This document shows, piece after piece, positions 51,313 through 60,554 of a DNA stretch of 64,000 bases (the first letter of the stretch is position 1; every line of letters starts with the position of its first letter). A program made the position numbers and the translations under genes. The stretch lies in NCBI GenBank assembly GCA_036381275.1, contig DASVDC010000074.1, positions 30,148 to 94,147 on the forward strand, read 5' to 3'. Source of the stretch: UBA7803 sp036381275. GTDB taxonomy: Bacteria > Pseudomonadota > Gammaproteobacteria > Pseudomonadales > Azotimanducaceae. The notes under the pieces were generated by a model. The model saw only the letters and a list, made by a program, of their open reading frames with translations, was not told the origin of the DNA and made no database searches.

Positions 51313-52578
51313 TCAGCGGCTCGCGAGCGCGTCCGCCAGCCCGAAGCGGCTGCGGGCGAGGAGCAGCGCGCCCAGCGCGCCGGCGGCGCCGAACGCGGTG
51401 ACCAGCACCAGCGGCCAGGCGGTACCGTTCTGCAGCGTCCCGACCACCTGGATCGCCGCGCCGGCGGCCATCATCTGCAGGAAGCTGGTCACGGCCGACG
51501 CCGTGCCGGCCCGGTGCGGGGCCAGGTTGATCACCGCCGCCTGGGCGTTCGGCATCGCCATGCCCTGACCGATCTGGCCGAACGCCATCGGCAGGAACAG
51601 CGTGAGCGGGCTGAGCCACCCGATCGCGACGAACGCCATCGTTCCGGCCACGCCGGCGCAGAGTATCACCGTCCCGGTGGTCATCATCCGCACCAGACCG
51701 CCGCGCTCGCTCGCGTGCACGGTGAGGAAGTTGCCGAACATGAACCCGCCGGCGATCAGCACGAAATAGAGCCCGTATTCCGTCGCCGGGCGCTCGAGGA
51801 TGCTGACCATCACGTACGGCGCGCCCGAAATGAACGAGAAGAACACGATCGAGGAGAACGCCGGGAACAGCGCCATCACCGAGAAGCGGGGCGAGCGCAG
51901 CAGCCGCGCGAAGCCGCGCAGCAGATCGATCGGCGTCTCCGTCTGCCGGCGCTGCGCGTTCGACTCGCCGAGCAGCACCATCGTCGTGCCGAGCACGACC
52001 ACGCCGGCCACCGCCACCGCCGCGAAGATGCCGCGCCAGTGCAGCGTGTCGCTGATCACGCCGCCGATCGCGGGGGCGACCATCGGCGCGATCACCATGA
52101 TCATCGTCAGGCGCGCGATCACGCTCGCGGCGCGTCCGACACCGTACAGGTCCCGGGCGATCGCACGCGCGATCACCATGCCGGCCGCTCCGCCCGCGCC
52201 CTGGATCACGCGCCCGAGGATCAACGTCTCGATCGTCGGCGCGACCGTGCAGATCAGGCTGCCGATCAGGAACACGCCGAGGCCGGCGAGGATCACGGGA
52301 CGGCGGCCGAAGCGGTCGGAGAGCGGACCGTACGCCAGCGTCGCGACCGCGATGGCCACCAGCGAGGTCGACAGCGTGAGCTGCGCCGTGCCGGCGCTGA
52401 CGCCGAACGTCCGTTGAATCGCCGGCAGTGCGGGCAGAAAGATCTGCATCGCGAGAGGGCCGGTCGCGGTGACCGACGCGAGCACCGCGATCAGCCAGAC
52501 CGGAGGCGGCGCATCCGGGTCGATGCGCCGGCGCCACCCCATCGCCGCCGGCGGATTGCTTGCCGTCTCGGTGTTCAC
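51313..52578 (-). CDS. Bcr/CflA-type MFS drug exporter
   Basis: 421-residue, 12-helix major-facilitator protein of the Bcr/CflA drug:H+ antiporter branch. Signs: MQIFLPALPAIQRTFGVS (helix 1), YGPLSDRFGRRPVILAG (motif A), LGRVIQGAGGAAGMVIARAIARDLY (motif B/C region) and a second-half ERGGLVRM loop. Exports toxic compounds in exchange for protons. GTG 52578 has AGAGGG upstream; an ATG at 52542 is an alternative. Convergent with uvrA across a REP. Confidence 0.87.
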   Translation of the reverse strand: MNTETASNPPAAMGWRRRIDPDAPPPVWLIAVLASVTATGPLAMQIFLPALPAIQRTFGVSAGTAQLTLSTSLVAIAVATLAYGPLSDRFGRRPVILAGLGVFLIGSLICTVAPTIETLILGRVIQGAGGAAGMVIARAIARDLYGVGRAASVIARLTMIMVIAPMVAPAIGGVISDTLHWRGIFAAVAVAGVVVLGTTMVLLGESNAQRRQTETPIDLLRGFARLLRSPRFSVMALFPAFSSIVFFSFISGAPYVMVSILERPATEYGLYFVLIAGGFMFGNFLTVHASERGGLVRMMTTGTVILCAGVAGTMAFVAIGWLSPLTLFLPMAFGQIGQGMAMPNAQAAVINLAPHRAGTASAVTSFLQMMAAGAAIQVVGTLQNGTAWPLVLVTAFGAAGALGALLLARSRFGLADALASR

Positions 52579-52746
52579 GAAGCCCTCTGGAAGGCCGGAG
52601 CTGCGGGTGTTTCCGAAGAACGCGAGGCGGCTACGGCGGCGCCTGCCGGCTCCGGACGAAGCGAAAACCGGCGAGGATATAGGCCGCAGCACCGCTGTCA
52701 AGGCAAAGCGGCGCCCTGAACCGGTCAGCTCAATGCGGGCCCGGGT

Positions 52747-54225
52747 CTAACCGTTGCCGGCGATCTGCTCGGCGAGCAGCGCCTGACTGCGTTCGTCGAG
52801 CACCTGCGTGACGTTGCGCGACATCGCGGACAGCGCGGAGTTGAGGAACAGGAGCGGGATCGCGACGCCGAGGCCGAGCACCGTGGCGATCATCGCCTGG
52901 CCGATACCGTGGGCCATCAGTTTCGGATCACTGCCGCCGGACGCGACGATCGCGTGGAACGTGATGATCATGCCGACCACGGTGCCGATCAGACCGAGCA
53001 GCGGACCCGCCGCCACGGCCAGGCGCAGGAACGACTGAAAACGTTCCAGCTTCGGGACCTCGCGCAGCACCGCTTCGGACACGCGCAGCTCCGCGAGGTC
53101 GGCGCTCACCGGTTCCTGGTCGTTGCCGCGGAAGGCCAGTATCAGGCGCCCGAGCGGGTTGTCGGCCCTCGGCGCCTCGAGGTTGCGGACCTGCGAGGAG
53201 ACCGCGAGCTGCGTGCGCAGCAGGTAGACGATCTGGAACAGCCCGACCAGCGCGCCGATCACACCGACCGCGATGATCACGTAGCCGACGATTTCGCCGC
53301 TCTCGATACGCTCGATCCAGCTCGGCCGCTGCAGGTACAGGCCGAGCAGCGCGCCGCTGGCGGGATCGACCACCGCCCGGACGTAGTGCGCGTCGGCGGG
53401 CGTATCGACCAGCCGCTGCGCGGTGTAACGGAACCGCGGGGCGAGCTGCCCATCGAGCTCGGTCAACATCCCCTTGCTCGGCAGATAGCCGAGGAACCGG
53501 TCACCGGAGACGGCGGTGAACGGCCCCACGCGAACGACTTCCTGCTCGACGGCGTTGCCGTCGAGCTGCAGCACGGGGGTGTTGAAGCGCACGACCTTGC
53601 CGGTACCGACCAGCTCGCGCATCAGCTCGTACCACAGGCGTTCGAGCTCGTTGATCGACGGCAGCGCTTTCGCGCCGGCCAGCCGACGCATGAACTCGGC
53701 GCGTTCCTCGACGCCGTCGGACGGGTTGAACTGTGCGCTCAAGAGCGACCGCCCGAGCACACCGGCGGCGTCGCCGGCGACCTGCCGTGTCACGCCGAAC
53801 AGCTCGCCGAGATTCCCCTGATGCTGGGCGAGCAGCGCGCTGATCTCTTCGATGCGCTTGCTGTTGGCCTCCCATTGCCGATCGAGCTCTTTCGAGCGGG
53901 CCTCGGCGGCGTTCCGGCGGTTGACGGCCTGCCGCTCCAGGCGCTGCTGCTCTTCCAGGTCCGCGCGGGCGGCCGCCTCGCGCTGCCGGTTGATCTCGGC
54001 TTCCTCCGCGCGCAGCTTGCGTATCTGCTCCTGGAGATTGGCGAAAGCCCGATCGATCTCGCGCTGCCGGGCTTCGGCCTCGGCACGGGCCTTGGCCTCG
54101 GCCTGGGCGGCCGCCTCCTCGGGGTCCGTCTCCGCGGCCCGGGTGCTCGCGACCGGCAGCAGCGCGAGCGACGCGATCAGCAGCGCGGATAGGTCCGAGC
54201 CCCAGCCGTGCCGCGCCCGGCTCAC
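52747..54225 (-). CDS. ttpC: TtpC-type long ExbB/MotA-family protein, copy 2
   Basis: 492 residues: signal peptide, a long coiled coil (~30-140, rich in Ala/Glu/Arg/Gln), a periplasmic domain (~140-300), then three helices including the ExbB/TolQ/MotA motif LAVAAGPLLGLIGTVVGMIITFHAI and GIGQAMIATVLGLGVAIPLLF. In Vibrio, TtpC is needed for TonB2 systems. GTG 54225 overlaps the DUF3450 stop (GTGA). Last gene of the operon and paralogous to 58165-59577, so the DUF3450-TtpC pair is duplicated around the exb/tonB core. Confidence 0.88.
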   Translation of the reverse strand: MSRARHGWGSDLSALLIASLALLPVASTRAAETDPEEAAAQAEAKARAEAEARQREIDRAFANLQEQIRKLRAEEAEINRQREAAARADLEEQQRLERQAVNRRNAAEARSKELDRQWEANSKRIEEISALLAQHQGNLGELFGVTRQVAGDAAGVLGRSLLSAQFNPSDGVEERAEFMRRLAGAKALPSINELERLWYELMRELVGTGKVVRFNTPVLQLDGNAVEQEVVRVGPFTAVSGDRFLGYLPSKGMLTELDGQLAPRFRYTAQRLVDTPADAHYVRAVVDPASGALLGLYLQRPSWIERIESGEIVGYVIIAVGVIGALVGLFQIVYLLRTQLAVSSQVRNLEAPRADNPLGRLILAFRGNDQEPVSADLAELRVSEAVLREVPKLERFQSFLRLAVAAGPLLGLIGTVVGMIITFHAIVASGGSDPKLMAHGIGQAMIATVLGLGVAIPLLFLNSALSAMSRNVTQVLDERSQALLAEQIAGNG

Positions 54226-54902
54226 GAGCGGGTCTCCGCGGCCGCGGGCACGGGCACCGCGAGCAGATCGGGCGTCACTTCCTCGTTGGCCATCGCAATC
54301 GCATCGCTGATCGCGCGGAAGTAGCTCGAGTCGGCCACCCATTGGCGAGCCTCGGCGTCCCAATAACCTCCCTCGGAGCCGTCGTCGGTTCGATACAGCA
54401 GCGTCACCCGGCCGATATGGACGAATTGCGCGGCCCGGCCGTCGGGGAGCGTGCCGCGATACGCCGCCATGGCCCGTCCGTATTCGAGCTCGATCCGGTA
54501 GGCTTCCATCAGGCGGCGGAATTTCTCGGCGATCGGGCTCTCGCCGGCCATGATCTCTTCGAGCCGGTCGATACGGTCGCGCCGCTCTTCGCTGAGGAAC
54601 GGCAGATCGTTGGCGACGAATTCCGCCAGCGCGCCGAACATCCGCTGCAGCAGCGGCTGCACGGCGAGGCCGGTCTCGGCGAGACCGGCGACCTGCGCCT
54701 CGAGCGACGCGATCTCGGCCTGCTGAGACTCCAGAATCTTCTCGCGCTGCGCGTTGTAGCGCTCCAGGCTGTCTGCGTCCGCCATCAGGCGCGCGTACTC
54801 GACGCCGGCTTCCTCGGCAGTGGCGAGGGCCGCTGCGGCAGCGAGCAGAGCGCCGCCCAGCGTGCGGACGCACGTCGCCATCACCCGACGTCTGCAGGTC
54901 AT
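54222..54902 (-). CDS. DUF3450 periplasmic coiled-coil protein, copy 2
   Basis: 226 residues: signal peptide (ends AATAE), coiled coil (~35-75), then the DUF3450 core (LVQPLLQRMFGALAEFVANDLPFLSEERRDRIDRLEEIMA, YRIELEYGRAMAAYRG, GRVTLLYRTDDGSEGGYWDA). The family is found next to TtpC/TonB2 genes in marine and other Gammaproteobacteria; its function is unknown. Overlaps the ttpC copy 2 start by 4 bp. Second copy of the 59574 gene. Confidence 0.87.
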   Translation of the reverse strand: MTCRRRVMATCVRTLGGALLAAAAALATAEEAGVEYARLMADADSLERYNAQREKILESQQAEIASLEAQVAGLAETGLAVQPLLQRMFGALAEFVANDLPFLSEERRDRIDRLEEIMAGESPIAEKFRRLMEAYRIELEYGRAMAAYRGTLPDGRAAQFVHIGRVTLLYRTDDGSEGGYWDAEARQWVADSSYFRAISDAIAMANEEVTPDLLAVPVPAAAETRS

Positions 54903-54936
54903 GATGCCGATCCCCTTCGCTGACGGTTCGCGATGC

Positions 54937-56169
54937 TCAACTCGCCACCTTCGAATCGATCACCCGGATGTAGTCGTTGGCGGTCTTGCGCCGCTCGTCC
55001 GACTTCGCAGCCCGCAGGAACCAGCGGCGGGCCTCCGACAGCTCCTCCTGGTTGTACAACGCGATCCCCATCAGCAGCTCGGCATAGGGGGTGTCCTTGA
55101 GGTCGCCCTTGTCGACCGCTTTTCTTAGCGCCGCCACGACCGCGCCCCAGTCCTCCCGCTGCAGGTGAACTTCAGCGAGCCGGACGAACAGGTCTCCGTT
55201 GTCGGAAAGCTCGGCGGCCCGCTCGAGCGGTGGAATGGCCTCGTCGAACTCGCGTGCCGAAATCCAGCAGTTGGCCAGCTTCTCGTAGAGGTCGGCGTCG
55301 GCTTCGACCTTGTCGTCTTCCAGGCCACGCTGCAGTATGCGTGCGCAGCGCTCGGGGATCTCGGTGAAGCGCAGCAGGTCGGCGAGGCGGCGATACTCCG
55401 AGTCCTGGGCGAGCAACCCGGCGTTGTAGGCGAGCTGCAAGGTCGCGGCCGCCTTGTCGTGGTCTTCGACCGCCTGGTACAGGGACGCCAGCCGCACCCA
55501 GTAGGACTTGTTCGTCGGATCCATCGCGACCAGCCGCTCACTGAGCGGAAGAGCGCTGCGGAAGTCCTCCCTGTCCAGATACAGCGCCAGCAGCAGCTCG
55601 ATCCACGACGCCTGCGGCCGGTCCGTCAGCTCGACCGCCTTCTGGGCCGGTGCCAGCGCACGCTGCAGATCCTCCTGCTGGTAGTAGGCGACCGCCAGCA
55701 GGTAGTAGGCGGCCGAGTTCGGACTGTCGGTAGTGCGGAACCATTCTTCCAGCGCCGCGGCGCCTTCGGCCCATTTCTCCTCGATCATGTAGAGCTGGGC
55801 GATGTTGTAGCGCGCTTGTGAGGTCTCCTGCTCGTTCATGCCGCCGGCGGCGATCGCGTTCTGGAGGTGTTGCCGCGAAGAGCCGTAGTTGCCCTCGGCG
55901 TTGTCGATGCTGGAGAGGATCTGCTCGACCCGGCTGCGTTCGTACGGGCTCAGCCGGTCGAGCTTCAGGCGGCCGATCGATTCCCGCGCGCTCGCGTAGT
56001 CCTCCACGTTCAGGAATTCGATCGCCTCGTTCAGGATCCGGCCGGTGGTCGCCCCGATGGTCCCGCTCGGCTCCGGTGAATCGTCGCTCTGTGCGAGCGC
56101 CGTTCCGGGCATCGTCAGCAACCCCAGCAGGATCATCACGATCAGCGGCGTGCTGGTCCGGGAAGACAC
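54937..56169 (-). CDS. TPR protein of the TonB2-type operon
   Basis: 410 residues: signal peptide (ends TALAQ), then about eight TPR-like helix pairs (e.g. ARYNIAQLYMIEEKWAEGAAALEEWF, AYYLLAVAYYQQEDLQRALAPAQKAVELT, YAELLMGIALYNQEELSEARRWFLRAAKSDE). It corresponds to the TPR protein that follows tonB2 in Vibrio. Probably a periplasmic adaptor to receptors or the outer membrane. GTG 56169, two bases after the tonB stop. Confidence 0.87.
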   Translation of the reverse strand: MSSRTSTPLIVMILLGLLTMPGTALAQSDDSPEPSGTIGATTGRILNEAIEFLNVEDYASARESIGRLKLDRLSPYERSRVEQILSSIDNAEGNYGSSRQHLQNAIAAGGMNEQETSQARYNIAQLYMIEEKWAEGAAALEEWFRTTDSPNSAAYYLLAVAYYQQEDLQRALAPAQKAVELTDRPQASWIELLLALYLDREDFRSALPLSERLVAMDPTNKSYWVRLASLYQAVEDHDKAAATLQLAYNAGLLAQDSEYRRLADLLRFTEIPERCARILQRGLEDDKVEADADLYEKLANCWISAREFDEAIPPLERAAELSDNGDLFVRLAEVHLQREDWGAVVAALRKAVDKGDLKDTPYAELLMGIALYNQEELSEARRWFLRAAKSDERRKTANDYIRVIDSKVAS

Positions 56170-56171
56170 GG

Positions 56172-56774
56172 CTAGTCCTCCTCCAGGGCGAAGGTGATCT
56201 TGGTCTGCACGCCGACGCGCGCGACGGCGACCCCGCCTTCCACCCTCGGGTTGTAGCGCCAGCGCAGGATGGCTTCCAGCGCGGCGTCTTCGAACAGGCC
56301 CTTCGGATCGGCGTCGACCACGATCGGATCCTTGACCGCGCCGGTCTCGGTGATCGTGAACTGCACGATGACCCAGCCCTCGACCCCGCGGCGCAACGCC
56401 CGGGGCGGGTACTGCGGCGCTATCCGCACGAGCGGAATCACGTCCGTGTCGGTACCCGCGCTCAAGGTCAGCTTGGACATGGCACCACGGGGGTCGAGAT
56501 TGGGCGTCAGCGCGACGATGTTGTTGGACACCCCGCCGCTCGCGAAGGCCATTTGCGGTACTTCCGGCACCGGCGGGGGAGGTTGACGCTCCGGTTGTTC
56601 CTGGCGTTTGGTCTGGGCTTCGGTGTCGCGGCGCATCTGCGTGAACTCGATGCGGGTCGCCTCGGCCATCCGCTCGACGTCGATCGGCACGCTCACCAGG
56701 CGCCAGAGCACCCAGAACACCGTCGCGGTGAAGGCGAAGCCGAACAGAACGGTGAGCGGGAGCCTCAGCAGCAT
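56172..56774 (-). CDS. tonB: TonB2-type energy transducer
   Basis: 200 residues, the short TonB2 class: N-terminal membrane anchor (~4-27), a short Pro-rich linker (QPPPPVPEVPQ at ~64-74) and the C-terminal TonB domain (APQYPPRALRRGVEGWVIVQFTITETGAVKDPIVV ... LEAILRWRYNPRVEGG). It carries energy from ExbB/ExbD to outer-membrane receptors. The short linker suggests that partner proteins (TtpC, TPR) help span the periplasm. Position between exbD and the TPR gene is as in Vibrio TonB2 loci. Confidence 0.9.
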   Translation of the reverse strand: MLLRLPLTVLFGFAFTATVFWVLWRLVSVPIDVERMAEATRIEFTQMRRDTEAQTKRQEQPERQPPPPVPEVPQMAFASGGVSNNIVALTPNLDPRGAMSKLTLSAGTDTDVIPLVRIAPQYPPRALRRGVEGWVIVQFTITETGAVKDPIVVDADPKGLFEDAALEAILRWRYNPRVEGGVAVARVGVQTKITFALEED

Positions 56775-56795
56775 CGCGTGGTCCTGTCCATGCCG

Positions 56796-57209
56796 TCAGC
56801 TGTCCGTTCCGGGGTCGGCGCCGAGCGATACGTCGGTGATGCCGCCGGCACGGACCTCGTCCATGACCTTCGCGACCATGCCGGCGTTCGACGCCGCGTC
56901 GGCGATGATCACCACGGTATCGTCCGGACGTTCGATGTGCAGCCGCTCGATCAGGGTGCGCAGATCCCGCAGCTCGACCTGCTTGCGGTCCATCCAGATG
57001 TCGCCGTTCTCCCGGATCGCGATCAGCAGGTTGCCGGACTCCCGGTGCTCGGCGGTGATCGCCTCGGGCTTGACCACGGTGACCCCGGTGTCCTTGACGA
57101 ACGACGTGATGATGATGAAGAAGATCAGCAGGTTGATCGTGAAGTCGAGCATCGGGGCAAGGTCGATGCCGTGCTCTTCGGCTTCCGGTGAGTGCCGTCG
57201 CGATGCCAT
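56796..57209 (-). CDS. exbD: ExbD/TolR-type protein, copy 2
   Basis: 137 residues: short cytosolic N-terminus, one membrane helix with the proton-relay Asp in IDLAPMLDFTINLLIFFII (Asp22 region), then a periplasmic domain (IAIRENGDIWMDRKQVELRDLRTLIERL ... VVIIADAASNAGMVAKVMDEVRAGG). It couples the proton gradient to TonB. It is the second of two ExbD genes in tandem and shares the FFII...F-V-K pattern with the first. Confidence 0.9.
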   Translation of the reverse strand: MASRRHSPEAEEHGIDLAPMLDFTINLLIFFIIITSFVKDTGVTVVKPEAITAEHRESGNLLIAIRENGDIWMDRKQVELRDLRTLIERLHIERPDDTVVIIADAASNAGMVAKVMDEVRAGGITDVSLGADPGTDS

Positions 57210-57237
57210 GTCTGCGTTCGCCCCTGGCGCCTCCGCG

Positions 57238-57648
57238 TCATTCCTGCGTGGTGAACGTGATGTTGTAGATCCCGCCCAGGTGGACCTGATCCACGACCCG
57301 CACCAGCGTGCCGGTCGGCGCACCCTGCTGCGCGATGATCAGCACGCCGCTGTCCGGGCTGATCGCGCTGAGGCGTTCGACGTTCGCGCGCACCGCCCGA
57401 ACGTCGACGGCCCGGTTGTCGACCCAGACTTCGCCGTTGTCCAGGATCTGGATCTGGATGCTTTCGATCTCCTCTTCGGTCTGCTGCTGGAATTCGGTGG
57501 GCCGATTGACGAGGACCCCGGATTCCTTCACGAAGACCGCGGTGATGATGAAGAAGATCAGCAGGTTGATCACGAAGTCGAGCATCGGCGCGAGATCGAT
57601 GCCGTGTGATGACACCTCGGCTTCGGATCTGCGCCGGCGCATTCGCAT
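57238..57648 (-). CDS. exbD: ExbD/TolR-type protein, copy 1
   Basis: 136 residues: a basic N-terminus (MRMRRRRSE), then helix IDLAPMLDFVINLLIFFIITAVFV with the conserved Asp. The periplasmic domain (IQIQILDNGEVWVDNRAVDVRAVRANVERL ... VLIIAQQGAPTGTLVRVVDQVHLGG) aligns with ExbD2 of TonB2 systems. ATG 57648; 2-bp gap to the exbB stop. Two ExbD homologues in one operon suggests a heteromeric ExbD pair. Confidence 0.9.
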   Translation of the reverse strand: MRMRRRRSEAEVSSHGIDLAPMLDFVINLLIFFIITAVFVKESGVLVNRPTEFQQQTEEEIESIQIQILDNGEVWVDNRAVDVRAVRANVERLSAISPDSGVLIIAQQGAPTGTLVRVVDQVHLGGIYNITFTTQE

Positions 57649-57650
57649 CG

Positions 57651-58172
57651 TCAGACCGTGAGCTCGTCCGCGAGCAGCTCGGTCTCACGGACTGCTCGCG
57701 TGCGGAAGTAGTAGACGGGATAGAGCCCGGTGATGCTGACCGCGAGCCCGGTCATCGTACAGATCATCGCCGCGGATACACCGCTCGCCATGCTGCGTGC
57801 ATCGGCGCTGCCGCGCAGCGCCATCGAGTCGAAGACCTCGAGCATGCCGGTGACCGTGCCGATCAACCCGAGCAGCGGCGACATCGGCACGAGCACGGCG
57901 AGCACCGGAAAGCCGCTGGTCATCGACACGTTCAGGCGCGAGATCATCGCGCGCCGGATCTGGCGGGCGCACCAGGACGTATGATCGTGGCGGGCTTCCC
58001 ACTGCGCGCGCAGCTCGGCCGCCTGCTTCGGCAACACCCGCGAGAAGTACCAGTAGCGCTCGATGATCAGCCCCCACATCAGCACGCCGGCGGCGAAGAT
58101 CCACAGCACGAACGGGCCGCCGTCGTTCGAAAGCTCGGCGATACCGCGAATGATCGGGATCTGGTCAAACAC
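57651..58172 (-). CDS. exbB: ExbB-type proton-channel protein
   Basis: 173 residues, short ExbB2 form: three helices with PMSPLLGLIGTVTGMLEVFDSMALRG and SGVSAAMICTMTGLAVSITGLYPVYYF. It forms the pentameric proton channel with ExbD. GTG 58172 overlaps the end of the upstream ttpC copy 1 by 8 bp; an ATG-less open stretch lies upstream. Position and motifs match Vibrio exbB2. Confidence 0.9.
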   Translation of the reverse strand: MFDQIPIIRGIAELSNDGGPFVLWIFAAGVLMWGLIIERYWYFSRVLPKQAAELRAQWEARHDHTSWCARQIRRAMISRLNVSMTSGFPVLAVLVPMSPLLGLIGTVTGMLEVFDSMALRGSADARSMASGVSAAMICTMTGLAVSITGLYPVYYFRTRAVRETELLADELTV

Positions 58173-59577
58173 CGCGTTGCTTCTCGATGCTCTCGGCCAG
58201 CATGCCGGCGCTCTGCTCATCGAGGATCTGCACGACGCTGCGCGACAGCGAGTTCAGCAGTGCGTTCGCGAACAGCAACGGGATCGCGATGCCGAGCCCG
58301 AGCACGGTGGCGATCATCGCCTGACCGATGCCGGTGGCCATCAGCCGCGGGTCGCTCGAGCCCGATTCGGTGATGCTCTGGAACGTGATGATCATGCCCA
58401 CGACGGTGCCGATCAGACCGAGCAACGGCCCTGCCGCCACCGCGAGGCGTAGGAACGCCTGGAAGCGCTCGAGCTTCGGCTCCTCGCGCAGCACCGCTTC
58501 GGAGATGCGCAGCTCCGCGATGTCGGCGTCCTCCTCGATCCGGTTGGGATCGCCCTTGAACGCGAGCAGCACGCGGCCGAGCGGGTTGTCGGCGGCGGGG
58601 CGGTCGAGGTTCCTGAGCTGCCGGCTCACGGCGATGCGAACGATGATCAGGTTGACGAGCTGATAGAGAAACAGCACGGCGCCGACGACCCCGACCACGA
58701 TGATCACGTAGCCGACGGTTTCACCGAGCTCGATGCGCTCGAGCCACGTGGGGCGCTCGATGTACAGACCGGTCAGCACACCGCGGGTCGAATCGACGAC
58801 CGCGCGCACGTAGCCGCTGGACGCCTGTTCGAAGTCGCCGAGCACGTGCATGAACTCGGCCGGGAGTTGCCGCGGCAGCACGCTCAAGGCTCCGAGGCTC
58901 GGGATGTACCGGAGGAACCGGCCTTCGGACGTCGCCGTGAACGGCCCGATCCGGATCACCTCGCTGTCGGTGCTCTTGCCGTCTTCCTGCACCACCGGCG
59001 CGCGGTAGCGGGCCACCCGGCCCTGCGCGGTCATCTCCCGATGGATCTCGAACCACAGCCGCTCGAGCTGCTCGGGATTCGGCGTGGTGCGGTCGGCGGC
59101 GAAGGAGCGCAGGAACTCGACCCGGCCGACCGCGCCCTCGTCGACCGGGAACTCGGTCGCGATCAGCGATTGCTGCAGGGTCGAGGCCACGTCGCTGGCG
59201 ACCTGGCGGGCCAGGCCGAACAGCGGCGCGAGCCCGAGGGTGTTGGCCTGCTTCCGCAGTTCGCCGTTCAGGTTGCCGATCTTGATCTCGTTGGCCGAGA
59301 ACGTGTCCGAGAGCTGGTTGGCCGTGGCCTCGAGCCGGTCGCGCCGGGCGGTGGCTTCCGCGAGCATGGCCTGCTGTCGTTCCGGCGGCGCGGCGTTGAA
59401 CTCGGCCTGGCGCTCGGCGAACAGCTCCTTGTCGGCGTCGCGCACCTTCGCGATCTGACGCAGCAGTTCCTCGAGCGAGGCCGGCGCCGGGCCGGGATCG
59501 GCTTGCTGGGCGAGAGCGGGTGCGGCGAGGGGTGCCGCGAGCACCACGGCGAGAACGACCCGGAGTAGCTGGCTCAC
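58165..59577 (-). CDS. ttpC: TtpC-type long ExbB/MotA-family protein, copy 1
   Basis: 470 residues with the same layout as copy 2 at 52747: signal peptide (ends PALAQ), coiled coil (~35-125), a periplasmic domain (~130-290) and the membrane motif LAVAAGPLLGLIGTVVGMIITFQSI followed by GIGQAMIATVLGLGIAIPLLF. TtpC associates with ExbB2/ExbD2/TonB2 in Vibrio. GTG 59577 overlaps the DUF3450 stop by 4 bp. Confidence 0.9.
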   Translation of the reverse strand: MSQLLRVVLAVVLAAPLAAPALAQQADPGPAPASLEELLRQIAKVRDADKELFAERQAEFNAAPPERQQAMLAEATARRDRLEATANQLSDTFSANEIKIGNLNGELRKQANTLGLAPLFGLARQVASDVASTLQQSLIATEFPVDEGAVGRVEFLRSFAADRTTPNPEQLERLWFEIHREMTAQGRVARYRAPVVQEDGKSTDSEVIRIGPFTATSEGRFLRYIPSLGALSVLPRQLPAEFMHVLGDFEQASSGYVRAVVDSTRGVLTGLYIERPTWLERIELGETVGYVIIVVGVVGAVLFLYQLVNLIIVRIAVSRQLRNLDRPAADNPLGRVLLAFKGDPNRIEEDADIAELRISEAVLREEPKLERFQAFLRLAVAAGPLLGLIGTVVGMIITFQSITESGSSDPRLMATGIGQAMIATVLGLGIAIPLLFANALLNSLSRSVVQILDEQSAGMLAESIEKQRGV

Positions 59578-60401
59578 GACGTGATCTCCTGTGGTGCGGG
59601 CACCGGCACCGTCAGCAGCTCCGGTGCGCCTTCCTCGTTCGCAACCGCGAGCGCCTGCTCGACGGCGTCGGCGTAGCTGTCGTCGACCACCCAGGTCTTC
59701 TGCTCGGCATCCCAGTAGCCGGTCTCGCTGCCGTCGAGCGTGCGGTACATCAGCGACACCCGGCCGACTCTGACGAACTGCACGGTGCGGGCGTCCGGAC
59801 CGTCGCCGAGCTTGCCTTCGTAGGCACCGATGGTGCGGCCGTACTCGAGCTCGATCTGATACGCCTCGAGGATGAGCCGGTATTTCTCGGAGATCGAAAT
59901 GTCGGCGCGGGCCATCATGTTCTGGAGGTTCCGCGTCCGCGCGGTTCGTTCCTCCAGCAGAAACGGCACGTCGAGCGCGACGAACTCGCTGAGCGCTCGC
60001 ACCATCTGCTCCATCAGCGGCTGCACTTCGCGGTTGGTCGTCTCGATGTCGAGCAACTGCTGCTCGATCGAGGCGATCTCCTCCTCCTGCGACCGCACCT
60101 GAGTGCTGAGCTGCTTGTTGTATTTCTCGAAGCTCTCCGCCTCGGCGGTCGCCTGCGCATAGCGCGTCGCCGCATCCTGCGTTCTGTCCTTGAGATCGTT
60201 GATGCGTTGCTGCGACGCCTTTGCGGCCTGATCGACCTGTAACTGCGCAGCGAGGGCTTCTTCGAGTGCGGCACCGACGGCCGGGAGGGTGATGGCGGTT
60301 GCGGCGATGGCCGCGAGGGTTATGACGATCGGAGTCAACCGGGAGCGTCGCCGGTGCACCACCCACGCGTCCGGGCCGCGCACGAAAGGCTGGGACGTCA
60401 T
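59574..60401 (-). CDS. DUF3450 periplasmic coiled-coil protein, copy 1
   Basis: 275 residues: a basic N-terminus, a membrane/signal segment (~22-42), coiled coil (~50-120), then the DUF3450 core (VQPLMEQMVRALSEFVALDVPFLLEERTARTRNLQNMM, YQIELEYGRTIGAYEG, GRVSLMYRTLDGSETGYWDA). First gene of the nine-gene operon. ATG 60401 is chosen over an upstream in-frame start because the preceding part has promoter-like sequence. The function of the family is unknown, but it is always near TtpC-like genes here. Confidence 0.88.
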   Translation of the reverse strand: MTSQPFVRGPDAWVVHRRRSRLTPIVITLAAIAATAITLPAVGAALEEALAAQLQVDQAAKASQQRINDLKDRTQDAATRYAQATAEAESFEKYNKQLSTQVRSQEEEIASIEQQLLDIETTNREVQPLMEQMVRALSEFVALDVPFLLEERTARTRNLQNMMARADISISEKYRLILEAYQIELEYGRTIGAYEGKLGDGPDARTVQFVRVGRVSLMYRTLDGSETGYWDAEQKTWVVDDSYADAVEQALAVANEEGAPELLTVPVPAPQEITS

Positions 60402-60479
60402 GACGTTCTGCCTCCCCCCTCTTGATGACTCAGCGCACTGTACCGACGCCGACGTCCGCGCTGAGGATGCAGCGGGCCA

Positions 60480-60509
60480 ACTATAGAATACGCCTCCAGT
60501 CAAGCTCAA
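60480..60509 (-). promoter_or_regulatory. candidate promoter of the TonB2-type operon
   Basis: Minus strand: TTGAGC (60509-60504), an 18-nt spacer, TATAGT (60485-60480). Locally AT-rich. It would give a 5' UTR of about 70 nt before ATG 60401. No convincing Fur box was seen. Confidence 0.5.
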
Positions 60510-60554
60510 TGGCCGCGCGACGTTGTTCGACCGGGGGCATCTGCCGTGGAGCGC

